The notes under the pieces were generated by a model. The model searched no databases. It worked only from the letters and a program-made list of their open reading frames with translations, and was not told the origin of the DNA. Of a DNA stretch of 11,856 nucleotides, positions 6,522-11,801 are shown one piece after another. Source of the stretch: Acidimicrobiaceae bacterium (lineage in GTDB: Bacteria; Actinomycetota; Acidimicrobiia; Acidimicrobiales; RAAP-2); assembly GCA_003164275.1 (NCBI GenBank), contig PLSY01000404.1:17897-29752 (forward strand), given 5' to 3'. The position numbers were made by a program, and so were the translations under genes. Position 1 is the first letter of the stretch. Each line of letters begins with the position of its first letter.

Positions 6522-6743
6522 ATGGTGAAACCGATCAGCACCAAGGCCTTGCGCACCCTGCTTCAATCGATGGGCTGCGAGAAGGTGGCGGTGGTCGGCT
6601 CCCACGAGAAGTGGCGGGGGCCAAAGGGACACACGTGCACGATCAAAGCGGGCGTCAAGCAGCAGGCTCCCGGCACCGTGCGGACAATCCAGGCGAGTCT
6701 GGCTCCGGAGTTCGGTGAGAAATGGATAGAGGAGGGACGATGA
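6522..6743 (+). CDS. hicA: HicA-family mRNA interferase toxin
   Basis: The 73-residue product has the compact dsRBD-like HicA layout: STKALRTLLQSMGCEKVAVVGSHEKWRGPKGHTCTIK, with the catalytic-type His in VVGSHEKW (about residue 28) and the usual C-terminal RTIQASLAPEF helix region, close to family length. HicA proteins cleave mRNA in the cytoplasm and are neutralised by HicB. The gene overlaps hicB by four bases (ATGA), the normal toxin-then-antitoxin order. Start is ATG 6522 or the adjacent GTG 6525; the promoter position favours the latter. Such modules stabilise plasmids and integrative elements, consistent with the transfer genes nearby. The individual proposed catalytic residue follows the family pattern and is not proven here. 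Confidence 0.85.
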   Translation: MVKPISTKALRTLLQSMGCEKVAVVGSHEKWRGPKGHTCTIKAGVKQQAPGTVRTIQASLAPEFGEKWIEEGR

Positions 6744-7138
6744 AGACCTACACGGTGCGATGCGAATGGGACTCCACCGGCTGGTGGGTGGTGACGGTGC
6801 CCGAACTGCCTGGGGCGGTTAGCCAGGCGCGACGGCTGGATCAGGTGTCAGGTGACGTCGCCGAAGTGGTCGAACTGATGACAGGGGAGAAGCCTGGCAC
6901 GTACGCGATTGAGATCGAGACGGTCTACCCCGGCGCTGCAGGTGCAGCGGCCCGCGAAGCCGTCGCATTGCGGCGGCAAGCCGAGGAGATCGGCACTGCG
7001 GCGAGCGATGCGGTGCGCAACGCAGTACTCGCCCTCCGGAGTGAAGGCCTTACCCTGCGGGATTCGGCAACGCTGGCAGGGGTCAGTTACCAGCGGGCGC
7101 AGCAGATCGAGCGCTCAACGCTCAAGCACGCTGGTTAA
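6740..7138 (+). CDS. hicB: HicB-family antitoxin with C-terminal helix-turn-helix
   Basis: The 132-residue product starts at ATG 6740, within hicA's stop (ATGA) and after GGAGGGA. Residues 1-60 show the HicB partial RNase H-like fold: YTVRCEWDSTGWWVVTVPELPGAVSQARRLDQVSGDVAEVVELMTG, with the conserved WW..TVPELPG core. A central helical stretch of Ala/Arg (about 68-95) leads to a helix-turn-helix at about 98-128 (SEGLTLRDSATLAGVSYQRAQQIERS), suitable for binding its own promoter. HicB binds and blocks HicA and represses the operon. The C-terminal domain resembles a sigma-70 region 4 type HTH rather than the ribbon-helix-helix found in some HicB proteins. Confidence 0.88.
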   Translation: MKTYTVRCEWDSTGWWVVTVPELPGAVSQARRLDQVSGDVAEVVELMTGEKPGTYAIEIETVYPGAAGAAAREAVALRRQAEEIGTAASDAVRNAVLALRSEGLTLRDSATLAGVSYQRAQQIERSTLKHAG

Positions 7139-7186
7139 AGGGTTCGCCCGGCATCTCAAATGGGTCACGAAGCTAGTGCCTCGACC

Positions 7187-7206
7187 GGCAACGTCTGCCC
7201 CTTTTT
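7187..7206 (+). terminator. Possible weak terminator after hicAB
   Basis: GGCA (7187-7190), loop ACGTC, TGCC (7196-7199), then CC and five T residues (7202-7206). The stem is only four bases, but it lies within 70 bases of the hicB stop. A small GGG-TTCG-CCC hairpin (7140-7149) directly follows the stop. Nothing else is visible in 7139-7278. Confidence 0.35.
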
Positions 7207-7278
7207 GACCAGCCTCCTGTCGACGAGTGACGTGCGTAGAACGCCTAACTTCGATCATTCGTCCGACCCCTTGCTGGC

Positions 7279-7461
7279 ATGACTGAAGCGGAGGACCCGG
7301 CGGCGTGGGCACGGATGATGATCGAGCGCCACGGTGTCACCATCGAGCTTGAGAAGCTGACCGCCGACGCGGAGTCGATGACCGCAGAGGAGCGGGCCGA
7401 GTTCGAAGTCATCTTCGAGCACCTGGCGTTCATCGAGGCGGGCGGGCCGCTCAGGACCTAA
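7279..7461 (+). CDS. Hypothetical acidic small protein, 60 aa
   Basis: From ATG 7279 the product MTEAEDPAAWARMMIERHGVTIELEKL... is highly charged, acidic and helical, with AEERAEFEVIFEHLAFIEAGGPLRT at the C-terminus. Codon use is GC-biased at third positions, as in neighbours. There is no clear ribosome-binding site and no recognised family. The stop TAA sits inside the ACCTAAC that begins the downstream direct repeat. Its size and acidity would fit an antitoxin-like or protein-binding role, but that is only a possibility; no toxin-like partner is adjacent in frame. Confidence 0.5.
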   Translation: MTEAEDPAAWARMMIERHGVTIELEKLTADAESMTAEERAEFEVIFEHLAFIEAGGPLRT

Positions 7462-7545
7462 CCCCCCCACTCCGATCGATTGCGGGGCACAGGGGCAAAC
7501 GTGACGGGTTCAGCTGTTGGGAGTCGCCGCTGGGAACCCCCTCGC
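7456..7545 (+). repeat. Direct repeat, copy A of the short repeat family
   Basis: Copy A begins at ACCTAAC (7456-7462, containing the stop codon of the upstream gene), includes TTGCGGGGCACAGGG (7480-7494), identical to 8186-8200, and continues through an AACGTG and GGGTTCAG stretch to about 7545. Copy B at 8164-8245 has the same order of blocks and similar spacing. The region 7462-7742 otherwise holds a lipoprotein-gene remnant and two hairpins. Confidence 0.6.
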
Positions 7546-7557
7546 CCTTAGAACGCA
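7510..7557 (-). pseudogene. Possible 3'-end remnant of the lipoprotein gene
   Basis: On the minus strand, copy A of the short repeat encodes ...VLRARGFPAATPNS followed by a stop at 7512-7510. The functional lipoprotein at 8217-8744 ends ...VRHDLGLPAATPD followed by a stop at the equivalent place in copy B. The shared GxPAATP and stop, at the same distance from the identical 15-base block, suggest that a copy of the end of that gene once lay here. Upstream the similarity fades. Confidence 0.4.
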
Positions 7558-7626
7558 GTAACAGCTAGGTTGGGATTGTCGCTTCGGGGAGTGGGTCCGC
7601 CACCCGCCAAGATCCGAAGCTGCACA

Positions 7627-7682
7627 GCCAGTCTCCTCCCGCCAGGAGACTGGCGCGCCCGTCGAGCGGTGGTACTGCCACC
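7627..7682. other. Tandem hairpins upstream of the 7743 gene
   Basis: GCCAGTCTCCT (7627-7637), loop CCCGCC, and its perfect complement (7644-7654) form an 11-base stem. GGTGG (7668-7672), loop TACTG, CCACC (7678-7682) follow 13 bases later. They could form a terminator pair, a structured 5' leader, or a protein-binding site; no T run follows either. Confidence 0.55.
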
Positions 7683-7742
7683 CAGCGCTTCTGGCCCGGC
7701 ACCTACGCCTCGGCCAACTCCGGTCAAGTACCGTGCAGGTCC

Positions 7743-8138
7743 GTGAGCGGGCAATCTATCGCAACCTTCGCCACCCTCGGTGTGGCCGCAGTTGCAGCGG
7801 CAGCAAGCATCGCCACCTACCGTCAGGGCAAGCGCGCCGAGAAGCGGGCCACCGAGCGCCACGATGTCACCTTGGTGGCCGAGGTCGAGGACCGCGACGT
7901 AACGGTTTCGCACGTTGGAGTGGACCAGGCCCGCGACGTCACGCTGATTGTCCGGTGGTACGAAAACACCGTTCGTGCGCACCGTGCCATCATGGCCAAC
8001 GGCGATGAGCTCGGCGTGCAAATCGACCGCCTCCAGTATGTTCCCGGCATCGGAACGACCATGCCCAACGTCTGCGTCACGGTCACCCGGAGAACCGAGA
8101 GTGGATCACCCCGAGAGTGGTCAACAGTCACCGGGTGA
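7743..8138 (+). CDS. Small membrane-anchored hypothetical protein, 131 aa
   Basis: A GTG at 7743 preceded by AGGT opens a 131-residue frame. An N-terminal membrane helix (about 5-24, IATFATLGVAAVAAAASIATY) is followed by a basic helix (RQGKRAEKRATERHD) and a beta-rich soluble domain (VTLVAEVEDRDVTVSHVGVDQARDVTLIVRWYENT). Architecture recalls actinobacterial one-pass proteins whose cytoplasmic beta domain contains V(T/R)VxNxG motifs, here VTVSHVG. The frame closes at TGA 8138, but another reading of 8146-8169 gives MTLRNAGT and a stop in ACCTAAC, hinting that the C-terminus may have been shortened by a frameshift. The gene lies between the two copies of the short direct repeat and converges on the lipoprotein gene. 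No function can be assigned. Confidence 0.6.
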   Translation: MSGQSIATFATLGVAAVAAAASIATYRQGKRAEKRATERHDVTLVAEVEDRDVTVSHVGVDQARDVTLIVRWYENTVRAHRAIMANGDELGVQIDRLQYVPGIGTTMPNVCVTVTRRTESGSPREWSTVTG

Positions 8139-8163
8139 TCGGATGACGCTGCGCAACGCCGGC

Positions 8164-8245
8164 ACCTAACCCCGACCCCGACCGTTTGCGGGGCACAGGG
8201 ACGAACGTGCGCCGGGTCAGTCCGGGGTTGCTGCCGGGAGCCCGA
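8164..8245 (+). repeat. Direct repeat, copy B, with bidirectional hairpin
   Basis: Copy B starts with ACCTAAC (8164-8170), carries the same 15-base block (8186-8200) as copy A and runs into the 3' end of the minus-strand lipoprotein gene. It sits between convergent genes. CCCCG (8176-8180) and CGGGG (8189-8193) form a five-base stem with an eight-base loop, a plausible shared terminator. Confidence 0.6.
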
Positions 8246-8744
8246 GGTCATGCCTGACAAGAGCGACCGCAGACTTGGTTGACGCGAGGTCGCGCTGCAG
8301 TGTGGCAGTCCAGCCTGAGGCATCGAGCAGATTCACCGACGAGAGGCCCTGGAGATCTCCACTGACGGCGCTGGTATCACCGATGAGAGTATGAACGTCC
8401 GCAACGGCGTCGGCAGGCCACTGGTCGTTCGTGAGCGTTGTGTTGAGGGTCTGCAGTGCAGTGATAGCTGGCTGAGCGTCAGCCTCAGCCTCAGCGTTCG
8501 TGGTGCTGCTCGTCCAACTGTTGGCCGTATTCGAGAATGTCGTCAGAGCAGCATTCGCGAGTGCTACTGCCGCTAGGTAGGCGGCACCAGCCGCAGCAGA
8601 GGAGATCGTGGTCGACGTTGTCGACCGGGGAACCGTGGAGGTCGTAGTCGTAACTGCCGGTTGGCTCGAGCCGGTTGACGAGCAGGCGGCCAAAACCATG
8701 CTTGCCAGCACCGTTACCGCGATCGCCCCGCGTCTAACCCTCAT
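8217..8744 (-). CDS. Lipoprotein with Thr/Ser-rich linker and helical domain
   Basis: The 175-residue product starts at ATG 8744-8742 (TGAGGA directly before, GGCGG further upstream). MRVRRGAIAVTVLASMVLAACSST is a textbook lipoprotein signal: basic n-region, hydrophobic core and LAAC lipobox with Cys21. Residues 22-50 form a Thr/Ser linker of the type found in exported actinobacterial proteins; the rest (about 51-170) is Ala/Leu-rich, helical and without cysteines (e.g. AAYLAAVALANAALTTFSNTANSW, LQTLNTTLTNDQWPADAVADVHTLIGD). Such helical-bundle lipoproteins are common in actinobacteria, but no family name is certain. The mature protein would be anchored to the outer face of the membrane. The gene is monocistronic, reads towards the 7743 gene, and has a good promoter more than 100 bases upstream. 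Confidence 0.85.
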   Translation of the reverse strand: MRVRRGAIAVTVLASMVLAACSSTGSSQPAVTTTTSTVPRSTTSTTISSAAAGAAYLAAVALANAALTTFSNTANSWTSSTTNAEAEADAQPAITALQTLNTTLTNDQWPADAVADVHTLIGDTSAVSGDLQGLSSVNLLDASGWTATLQRDLASTKSAVALVRHDLGLPAATPD

Positions 8745-8857
8745 TCCTCACCGCCCTCTCCGCCGTACTGGCAACCCAAGCAACCTAGCTCCGGGGTGTG
8801 TCACCTGTTCGCTAGTGGCAGGCTGAAGGTTCCGCCACCCGGTTTCTCGGGCCAGGC

Positions 8858-8885
8858 TATATATTCCGGCCGAATCTGGGGTCAA
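8858..8885 (-). promoter_or_regulatory. Promoter of the lipoprotein gene
   Basis: On the minus strand TTGACC (8885-8880), a 16-base spacer and TATATA (8863-8858) give the best consensus-like promoter in the window. Transcription would start near 8851, leaving about 107 untranslated bases before the ATG at 8744. I see no known riboswitch in that leader. Confidence 0.6.
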
Positions 8886-8920
8886 GGGTGGCTGGAGAGA
8901 TGCCGACCGCCCCACTCTGA

Positions 8921-9119
8921 GGGTGCTTGCGGACCGTCAGCGCATGCATAGGTGCCGTTCTGCGCTGCTGGTTGGATGGCGATGACCGTCGTTCTGTCGC
9001 GACGTTCTGCGCGAGTGGGAGTGTTCTGCTGCACCTACGGCATGAGCTGCCAGGTGCGGCACTGTGGACCTTGCGGTTTGGACGGGCAGGTCACCGTGCT
9101 TGCTCCTGTTGAAGCGCCC
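8921..9119 (+). repeat. Long direct repeat, copy 1
   Basis: Aligned at a fixed offset of 2021 bases with 10942-11140. The block GGTGCCGTTCTGCGCTGC (8951-8968) is identical in both; 53 of 62 positions match over 8951-9012 and 21 of 24 over 9096-9119, while the centre (about 9013-9095) is diverged, apparently with compensating indels; 18 of 30 match over 8921-8950. Differences fall on all codon positions in the open frame, so it does not behave like a conserved coding sequence. It lies in the gene-free stretch 8745-9176. Confidence 0.7.
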
Positions 9120-9176
9120 AGGCACAGTAGCTACCTGAGATGCTGTCCGTGGCCAGATGCGAGCTGCCTCCACTTG

Positions 9177-10442
9177 CTACTGGACCTTCCCCTGAGTCCA
9201 GGTCAACCCAGCATCGTGCGTTTCCAGCAAATGGACACCTGTGCTTCCATCCTCGCCGACGAATCCGGTCACTGCATCGGCGAAGTAGATCGGGTACATG
9301 TCGTCTGTCGAACCGGGCGTCGTGTGGAGTACCTCCGCCCAGGTCCGGTTCGTCGTATCCCAGCGCCATAGCTGTGATCCGCCAGTGATGTAGAAGAGGA
9401 CACCGTGACCGTTTGTTCGGATGGCACCCGACCAACCAGCGGATGGTGGACCAGCAACGAGCGGGCGCCAACGCTGACCGTCATCCGTCGAGATGGCGAA
9501 TCGGTTGTCGGCGGCGGTGTCACCTCCGAAGCACAATCCAACGAGCACTCCGGGAGTCAATGATCCGACAGGATTGCACGAGGACTCAACGCCGCGGAAC
9601 GGTCCTGCGGTGGTGGTGCTGTAGGTGTGGCCCGGTGTGGCGATGTAGGCGGTGTGATCAAAGGCATCCAGACGAGATCCGGAACCTTGGCCCGATCCAG
9701 ACGACAGGGTCTGAGCGGAACGCCGCCAGGTCGTGTCGAAGGCTGATCGGTAGAACAGGTGAAATGAAGCACAGGGAAATCCACCACAGGAATCCACCAG
9801 TGCCCACACTCGATTCCCCGACGATGCCAGGGTGGTGACGACACCACCAAGGTGAGCCTGCGACCATCTCTTGCCGCCGTCGTTGGTACTCCACAGCTCA
9901 CCGGCCTGCAGGTACCAGCCTCGGGTCGCACTGGTGAAGCGCACCTTGACCACCCCGCCGTACTGGAACCACACCGCTGCACCGGGGACGAGGGCGGCCG
10001 CCATGTTCGGGGGAGACACATTGCTCCAGGTGCGGCCACCGTCGACCGTTCGGACAATGTGGGGATTCGACTCGTAGCAGTAGCCAATGCACCCGGTGGC
10101 GATCCAACCGTGGTTGGCGTCGACGAAATTGATATCAGTCGGACCTTTCCCAATCGCCACTGGTGTCCCAGCGGAGGCCGACACATTGGGGGGCGGTGCG
10201 CTCGGCGCTCCAGCGTTGCCGGAAGGAGAGCGGAGGCTCCGAGCTGCATTGCCGCCAAACCCTCCGGCCAACCAGGTGAGAAGCAGTCCGACCACTAACA
10301 ACACGGCCATGACGATCGCCGTCCAGATCCGTCGTCTCCGGTGGCGTCGTCGAGCCTCCTCGATGAGCGCCTGGGCGGGTTCAACTGACGTACTGCCCGA
10401 TGGCCGTTCCTCGACCAGGCTGGGTCCCCCAGACTGCATCAT
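9177..10442 (-). CDS. Membrane-anchored Asp-box (BNR/YCF48-like) beta-propeller protein
   Basis: The 421-residue product starts at ATG 10442-10440, six bases after a TAGAGT -10 box, so it is probably leaderless; a second ATG is immediately adjacent. A short N-terminus ends in a strongly basic RRRHRRRRIW (31-40), followed by one membrane helix (about 40-60) and a Ser/Pro/Ala linker (65-95), placing the C-terminal domain outside. That domain carries four Asp-box motifs: TVDGGRTW (132-139), TNDGGKRW (186-193), STDDGQRW (318-325) and THDAGLTW (408-415), with GW repeats (HGWIATG, RGWYLQAG), as in YCF48-like and sialidase/sortilin-type propellers. Cysteine pairs (118/122, 219/224) may be disulfides. 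Such propellers usually bind protein or glycan partners; no sialidase catalytic set is visible. It is divergent from gntR and shares its operator. Confidence 0.85.
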   Translation of the reverse strand: MMQSGGPSLVEERPSGSTSVEPAQALIEEARRRHRRRRIWTAIVMAVLLVVGLLLTWLAGGFGGNAARSLRSPSGNAGAPSAPPPNVSASAGTPVAIGKGPTDINFVDANHGWIATGCIGYCYESNPHIVRTVDGGRTWSNVSPPNMAAALVPGAAVWFQYGGVVKVRFTSATRGWYLQAGELWSTNDGGKRWSQAHLGGVVTTLASSGNRVWALVDSCGGFPCASFHLFYRSAFDTTWRRSAQTLSSGSGQGSGSRLDAFDHTAYIATPGHTYSTTTAGPFRGVESSCNPVGSLTPGVLVGLCFGGDTAADNRFAISTDDGQRWRPLVAGPPSAGWSGAIRTNGHGVLFYITGGSQLWRWDTTNRTWAEVLHTTPGSTDDMYPIYFADAVTGFVGEDGSTGVHLLETHDAGLTWTQGKVQ

Positions 10443-10443
10443 G

Positions 10444-10462
10444 GTGATACTCTAACTATCAC
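10444..10462. promoter_or_regulatory. Shared divergent promoter and GntR operator
   Basis: GTGATA (10444-10449) and TATCAC (10457-10462) are perfect half-sites seven bases apart, filling nearly all of the 21 bases between the two start codons. On the minus strand TAGAGT (10454-10449) lies six bases before the propeller gene's ATG, and on the plus strand TACTCT (10448-10453) lies ten bases before gntR. YtrA-type GntR repressors bind such palindromes at their own promoters; binding here would silence both genes. Confidence 0.75.
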
Positions 10463-10463
10463 T

Positions 10464-10814
10464 ATGTTGAATGTCCAGGTTGATGCCAGTAGCTCCGTCC
10501 CCCTCAACGAGCAGGTAGCAGGCCTCATGCGGCGGGCCATCGCCGAGGGCGAGGTAGGTCCAGGCGAGCGCCTTCCTCCGGCCCGGGACCTGGCTGCCGT
10601 TCTCGGCGTCAACTCCAATACGGTGCTGCGTGCCCTTCGGGCGCTCCGGGATGAAGGGCTCTTGGAGTTTCGCCGTGGCCGAGGGATCACGGTGGCCGGG
10701 GAGGCTCCGACCAAGGGCCTACTGATCACCCGGGCACGAGAGCTGGTGGCGTTTGCCCAGCGGCAGGGCTACCGGCCCGATGAAGTCATCCAGATCATCG
10801 AGAGCTTCCAGTGA
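10464..10814 (+). CDS. GntR-family regulator, YtrA-like short type
   Basis: The 116-residue product has an N-terminal winged helix (about 8-78): VPLNEQVAGLMRRAIAEGEVGPGERLPPARDLAAVLGVNSNTVLRALRALRDEGLLEFRRGRGITVAG, with the typical GxxLPxxRxLA turn, the recognition helix NSNTVLRALRAL and the RGRGxxV wing. Only about 38 residues follow (RARELVAFAQRQGYRPDEVIQIIESF), too few for FadR/HutC effector domains and just right for the YtrA subfamily, whose members usually control adjacent membrane-protein or transporter genes. It is divergent from the propeller protein gene, separated by 21 bases that hold a palindromic operator. Start ATG 10464 lies within or just after the operator, so little or no leader is expected. 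A ligand cannot be predicted. Confidence 0.92.
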   Translation: MLNVQVDASSSVPLNEQVAGLMRRAIAEGEVGPGERLPPARDLAAVLGVNSNTVLRALRALRDEGLLEFRRGRGITVAGEAPTKGLLITRARELVAFAQRQGYRPDEVIQIIESFQ

Positions 10815-10879
10815 GCCGATCAAGGACGCCGTTGCCATGATTGAGGGCGAGGAGCGGCAACTAACTTTAGGTACGGCGC

Positions 10880-10893
10880 CCACCCCGAGGTGG
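10880..10893 (+). terminator. Weak hairpin after gntR
   Basis: CCACC (10880-10884), loop CCGA, GGTGG (10889-10893), 66 bases after the gntR stop and not followed by T residues. Between 10815 and 10941 I see no gene, only a 21-codon open frame that is not convincing. Confidence 0.3.
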
Positions 10894-10941
10894 CAACCTT
10901 GATCTCCGGTTCGCGGCGAGGGTAAGTCCGCTCAACGCCGA

Positions 10942-11140
10942 GCATGCTTTCAATCCGGGAGCGGACGCGGAGGTGCCGTTCTGCGCTGCGGCCACGATGG
11001 CGACGGCCGTCGTTCTGGCGCGACGTTCGGCGCCCGAGCGGGTGTGGTCAGCGGCGTCACGACACCGGCCACCGAGCGCGGTTCTGCATGCTTTGCAGTT
11101 GGGGCAGGCGGCCTCCGTGTTTGCTCCTGTTGCGGCGCCC
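10942..11140 (+). repeat. Long direct repeat, copy 2
   Basis: Same orientation as copy 1 at 8921-9119 with constant offset 2021; conserved blocks at 10972-11033 and 11117-11140. The two copies flank the propeller gene and gntR exactly. The copy ends at GGCGCCC inside a hairpin (11136-11159) that copy 1 lacks. Long open frames crossing it on both strands are, in my reading, translations of repeat sequence and not genes. Confidence 0.7.
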
Positions 11141-11159
11141 GGAACAACACTTCCGGGCG
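11136..11159. other. Perfect hairpin at the right end of long repeat copy 2
   Basis: CGCCCGGAA (11136-11144), loop CAACAC, TTCCGGGCG (11151-11159): a nine-base perfect stem 32 bases upstream of the next start codon. It may terminate transcription arriving from gntR or structure the leader of the membrane-protein gene. Confidence 0.55.
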
Positions 11160-11191
11160 TGTGGACAAGTCTCAGGTGGTACCTTCCATCT

Positions 11192-11395
11192 GTGCCGACA
11201 CGAGCCGTTGATGCTCGACTGACGAATTCACTTTCGTTGTTGACGGGCGCTGCATTGATGGTGGCCGCTGTCGCCGGAGTAGCAAGTCACCACCACTCCT
11301 TCCGTTGGGTCTGGATGGCAATAGGTATCGCTGGCCTGTTTATCGTGGTGGTTTCCCTTATCCAGAGAAGCCGCATCCGAAGGGAAGCGAAATAG
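11192..11395 (+). CDS. Small two-helix membrane protein, 67 aa
   Basis: A GTG at 11192 (AGGTGG 12 bases upstream, a little far) opens VPTRAVDARLTNSLSLLTGAALMV... The frame is open further upstream, but that part is the long repeat, so a start here is preferred. Two membrane helices lie at about 13-32 (SLLTGAALMVAAVAGVA) and 39-58 (WVWMAIGIAGLFIVVVSLI), joined by a short turn SHHHSFR, with a basic C-terminus QRSRIRREAK that should stay in the cytoplasm. No family is recognised. The next gene encodes a protein of the same design, so the two may be diverged duplicates. The exact start is uncertain. Confidence 0.55.
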   Translation: MPTRAVDARLTNSLSLLTGAALMVAAVAGVASHHHSFRWVWMAIGIAGLFIVVVSLIQRSRIRREAK

Positions 11396-11400
11396 CGGCC

Positions 11401-11489
11401 TGTCCCGAACACCGGTTAGGTGGCGCACACTTTCAGAGCCAGCATCCCGAGATATGGCACAAAGGACGTGCATGCCCGCTAACGGGACA
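11401..11489. repeat. Interrupted inverted repeat in the 11396-11531 gap
   Basis: The right arm CTAACGGGACA (11479-11489) is complementary to TGTCCCG (11401-11407) plus GTTAG (11415-11419), the left arm being split by seven bases. CCCG-CTAA-CGGG (11475-11486) is also a small hairpin by itself. Role unknown; it follows directly on the stop of the upstream gene. No gene is seen in this gap. Confidence 0.4.
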
Positions 11490-11531
11490 ACGGGGCGTGT
11501 GAAAGGCCACGCCGAGGAGTAGGTTCCTCAC

Positions 11532-11756
11532 ATGGATGAGGCCCGAGCGGAGGGCCGATCGAAGTCATCATCCCGTCGATTGAAACGTTTTGCCCTCGCA
11601 CTGACAGTGATCGCACTCGGGTGGCTGGTCATTGCAGTAGTGGATTCAATCCGGCACCACACAAACTGGATTCCCTATGCATTTGCCGTTGCATTCGGAA
11701 TAGCAAGCATCTGTATGCGAGTTACTGGATCCCGGCAAGGCCCGACGCTCACCTGA
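11532..11756 (+). CDS. Small two-helix membrane protein, 74 aa
   Basis: From ATG 11532 the product begins with a basic, charged region (MDEARAEGRSKSSSRRLKR) and has two membrane helices at about 20-40 (FALALTVIALGWLVIAVV) and 47-64 (IPYAFAVAFGIASICMRV), joined by DSIRHHTNW. The layout, the His-His turn followed by an aromatic residue, and the basic end GSRQG match the protein at 11192-11395, suggesting a common origin. GAGGAG lies about 12 bases before the ATG and can pair with TCCTC (11525-11529) next to the start, a small hairpin that may reduce translation. No family recognised. A strong hairpin overlaps its stop codon. Confidence 0.65.
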   Translation: MDEARAEGRSKSSSRRLKRFALALTVIALGWLVIAVVDSIRHHTNWIPYAFAVAFGIASICMRVTGSRQGPTLT

Positions 11757-11766
11757 GCGCCTTGCC
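11734..11766 (+). terminator. Terminator overlapping the 11756 stop
   Basis: GGCAAGGC (11734-11741) pairs with GCCTTGCC (11759-11766), and the inner GCTC (11747-11750) pairs with GAGC (11755-11758) around an ACCT loop, leaving a five-base bulge. The stem spans the TGA stop and is followed by CCCCT. Beyond it, to 11856, I see no clear gene. Confidence 0.65.
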
Positions 11767-11801
11767 CCCTATCACCGGCTTTGGGCGCATGATCAAGGTC
11801 C

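Noticed and set aside
7456..7520. Integron attC site
   Set aside because: ACCTAAC fits the RYYYAAC box and overlaps a stop codon as attC sites often do, and it recurs at 8164, but no matching GTTRRRY partner or paired L boxes follow in either copy, and no integrase is in the window.
7641..7656. Cobalamin riboswitch B12 box
   Set aside because: GCCAGGAGAC matches part of the box consensus, but it is simply the right arm of a perfect hairpin, and the other conserved riboswitch segments are absent upstream.
8952..9371. Plus-strand open frame MPFCAAGWMAMTVV..., similar to one starting at 10973
   Set aside because: The similarity is confined to the long direct repeat, and substitutions fall on all codon positions, so it is repeat DNA read as protein. 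The two-helix end of the second one was kept as a separate gene from 11192.
10813..10903. Small gene after gntR (EPIKDAVAMIEGEERQ...)
   Set aside because: The protein-like stretch has no start at its beginning; from the only ATG it gives 21 residues with no ribosome-binding site.
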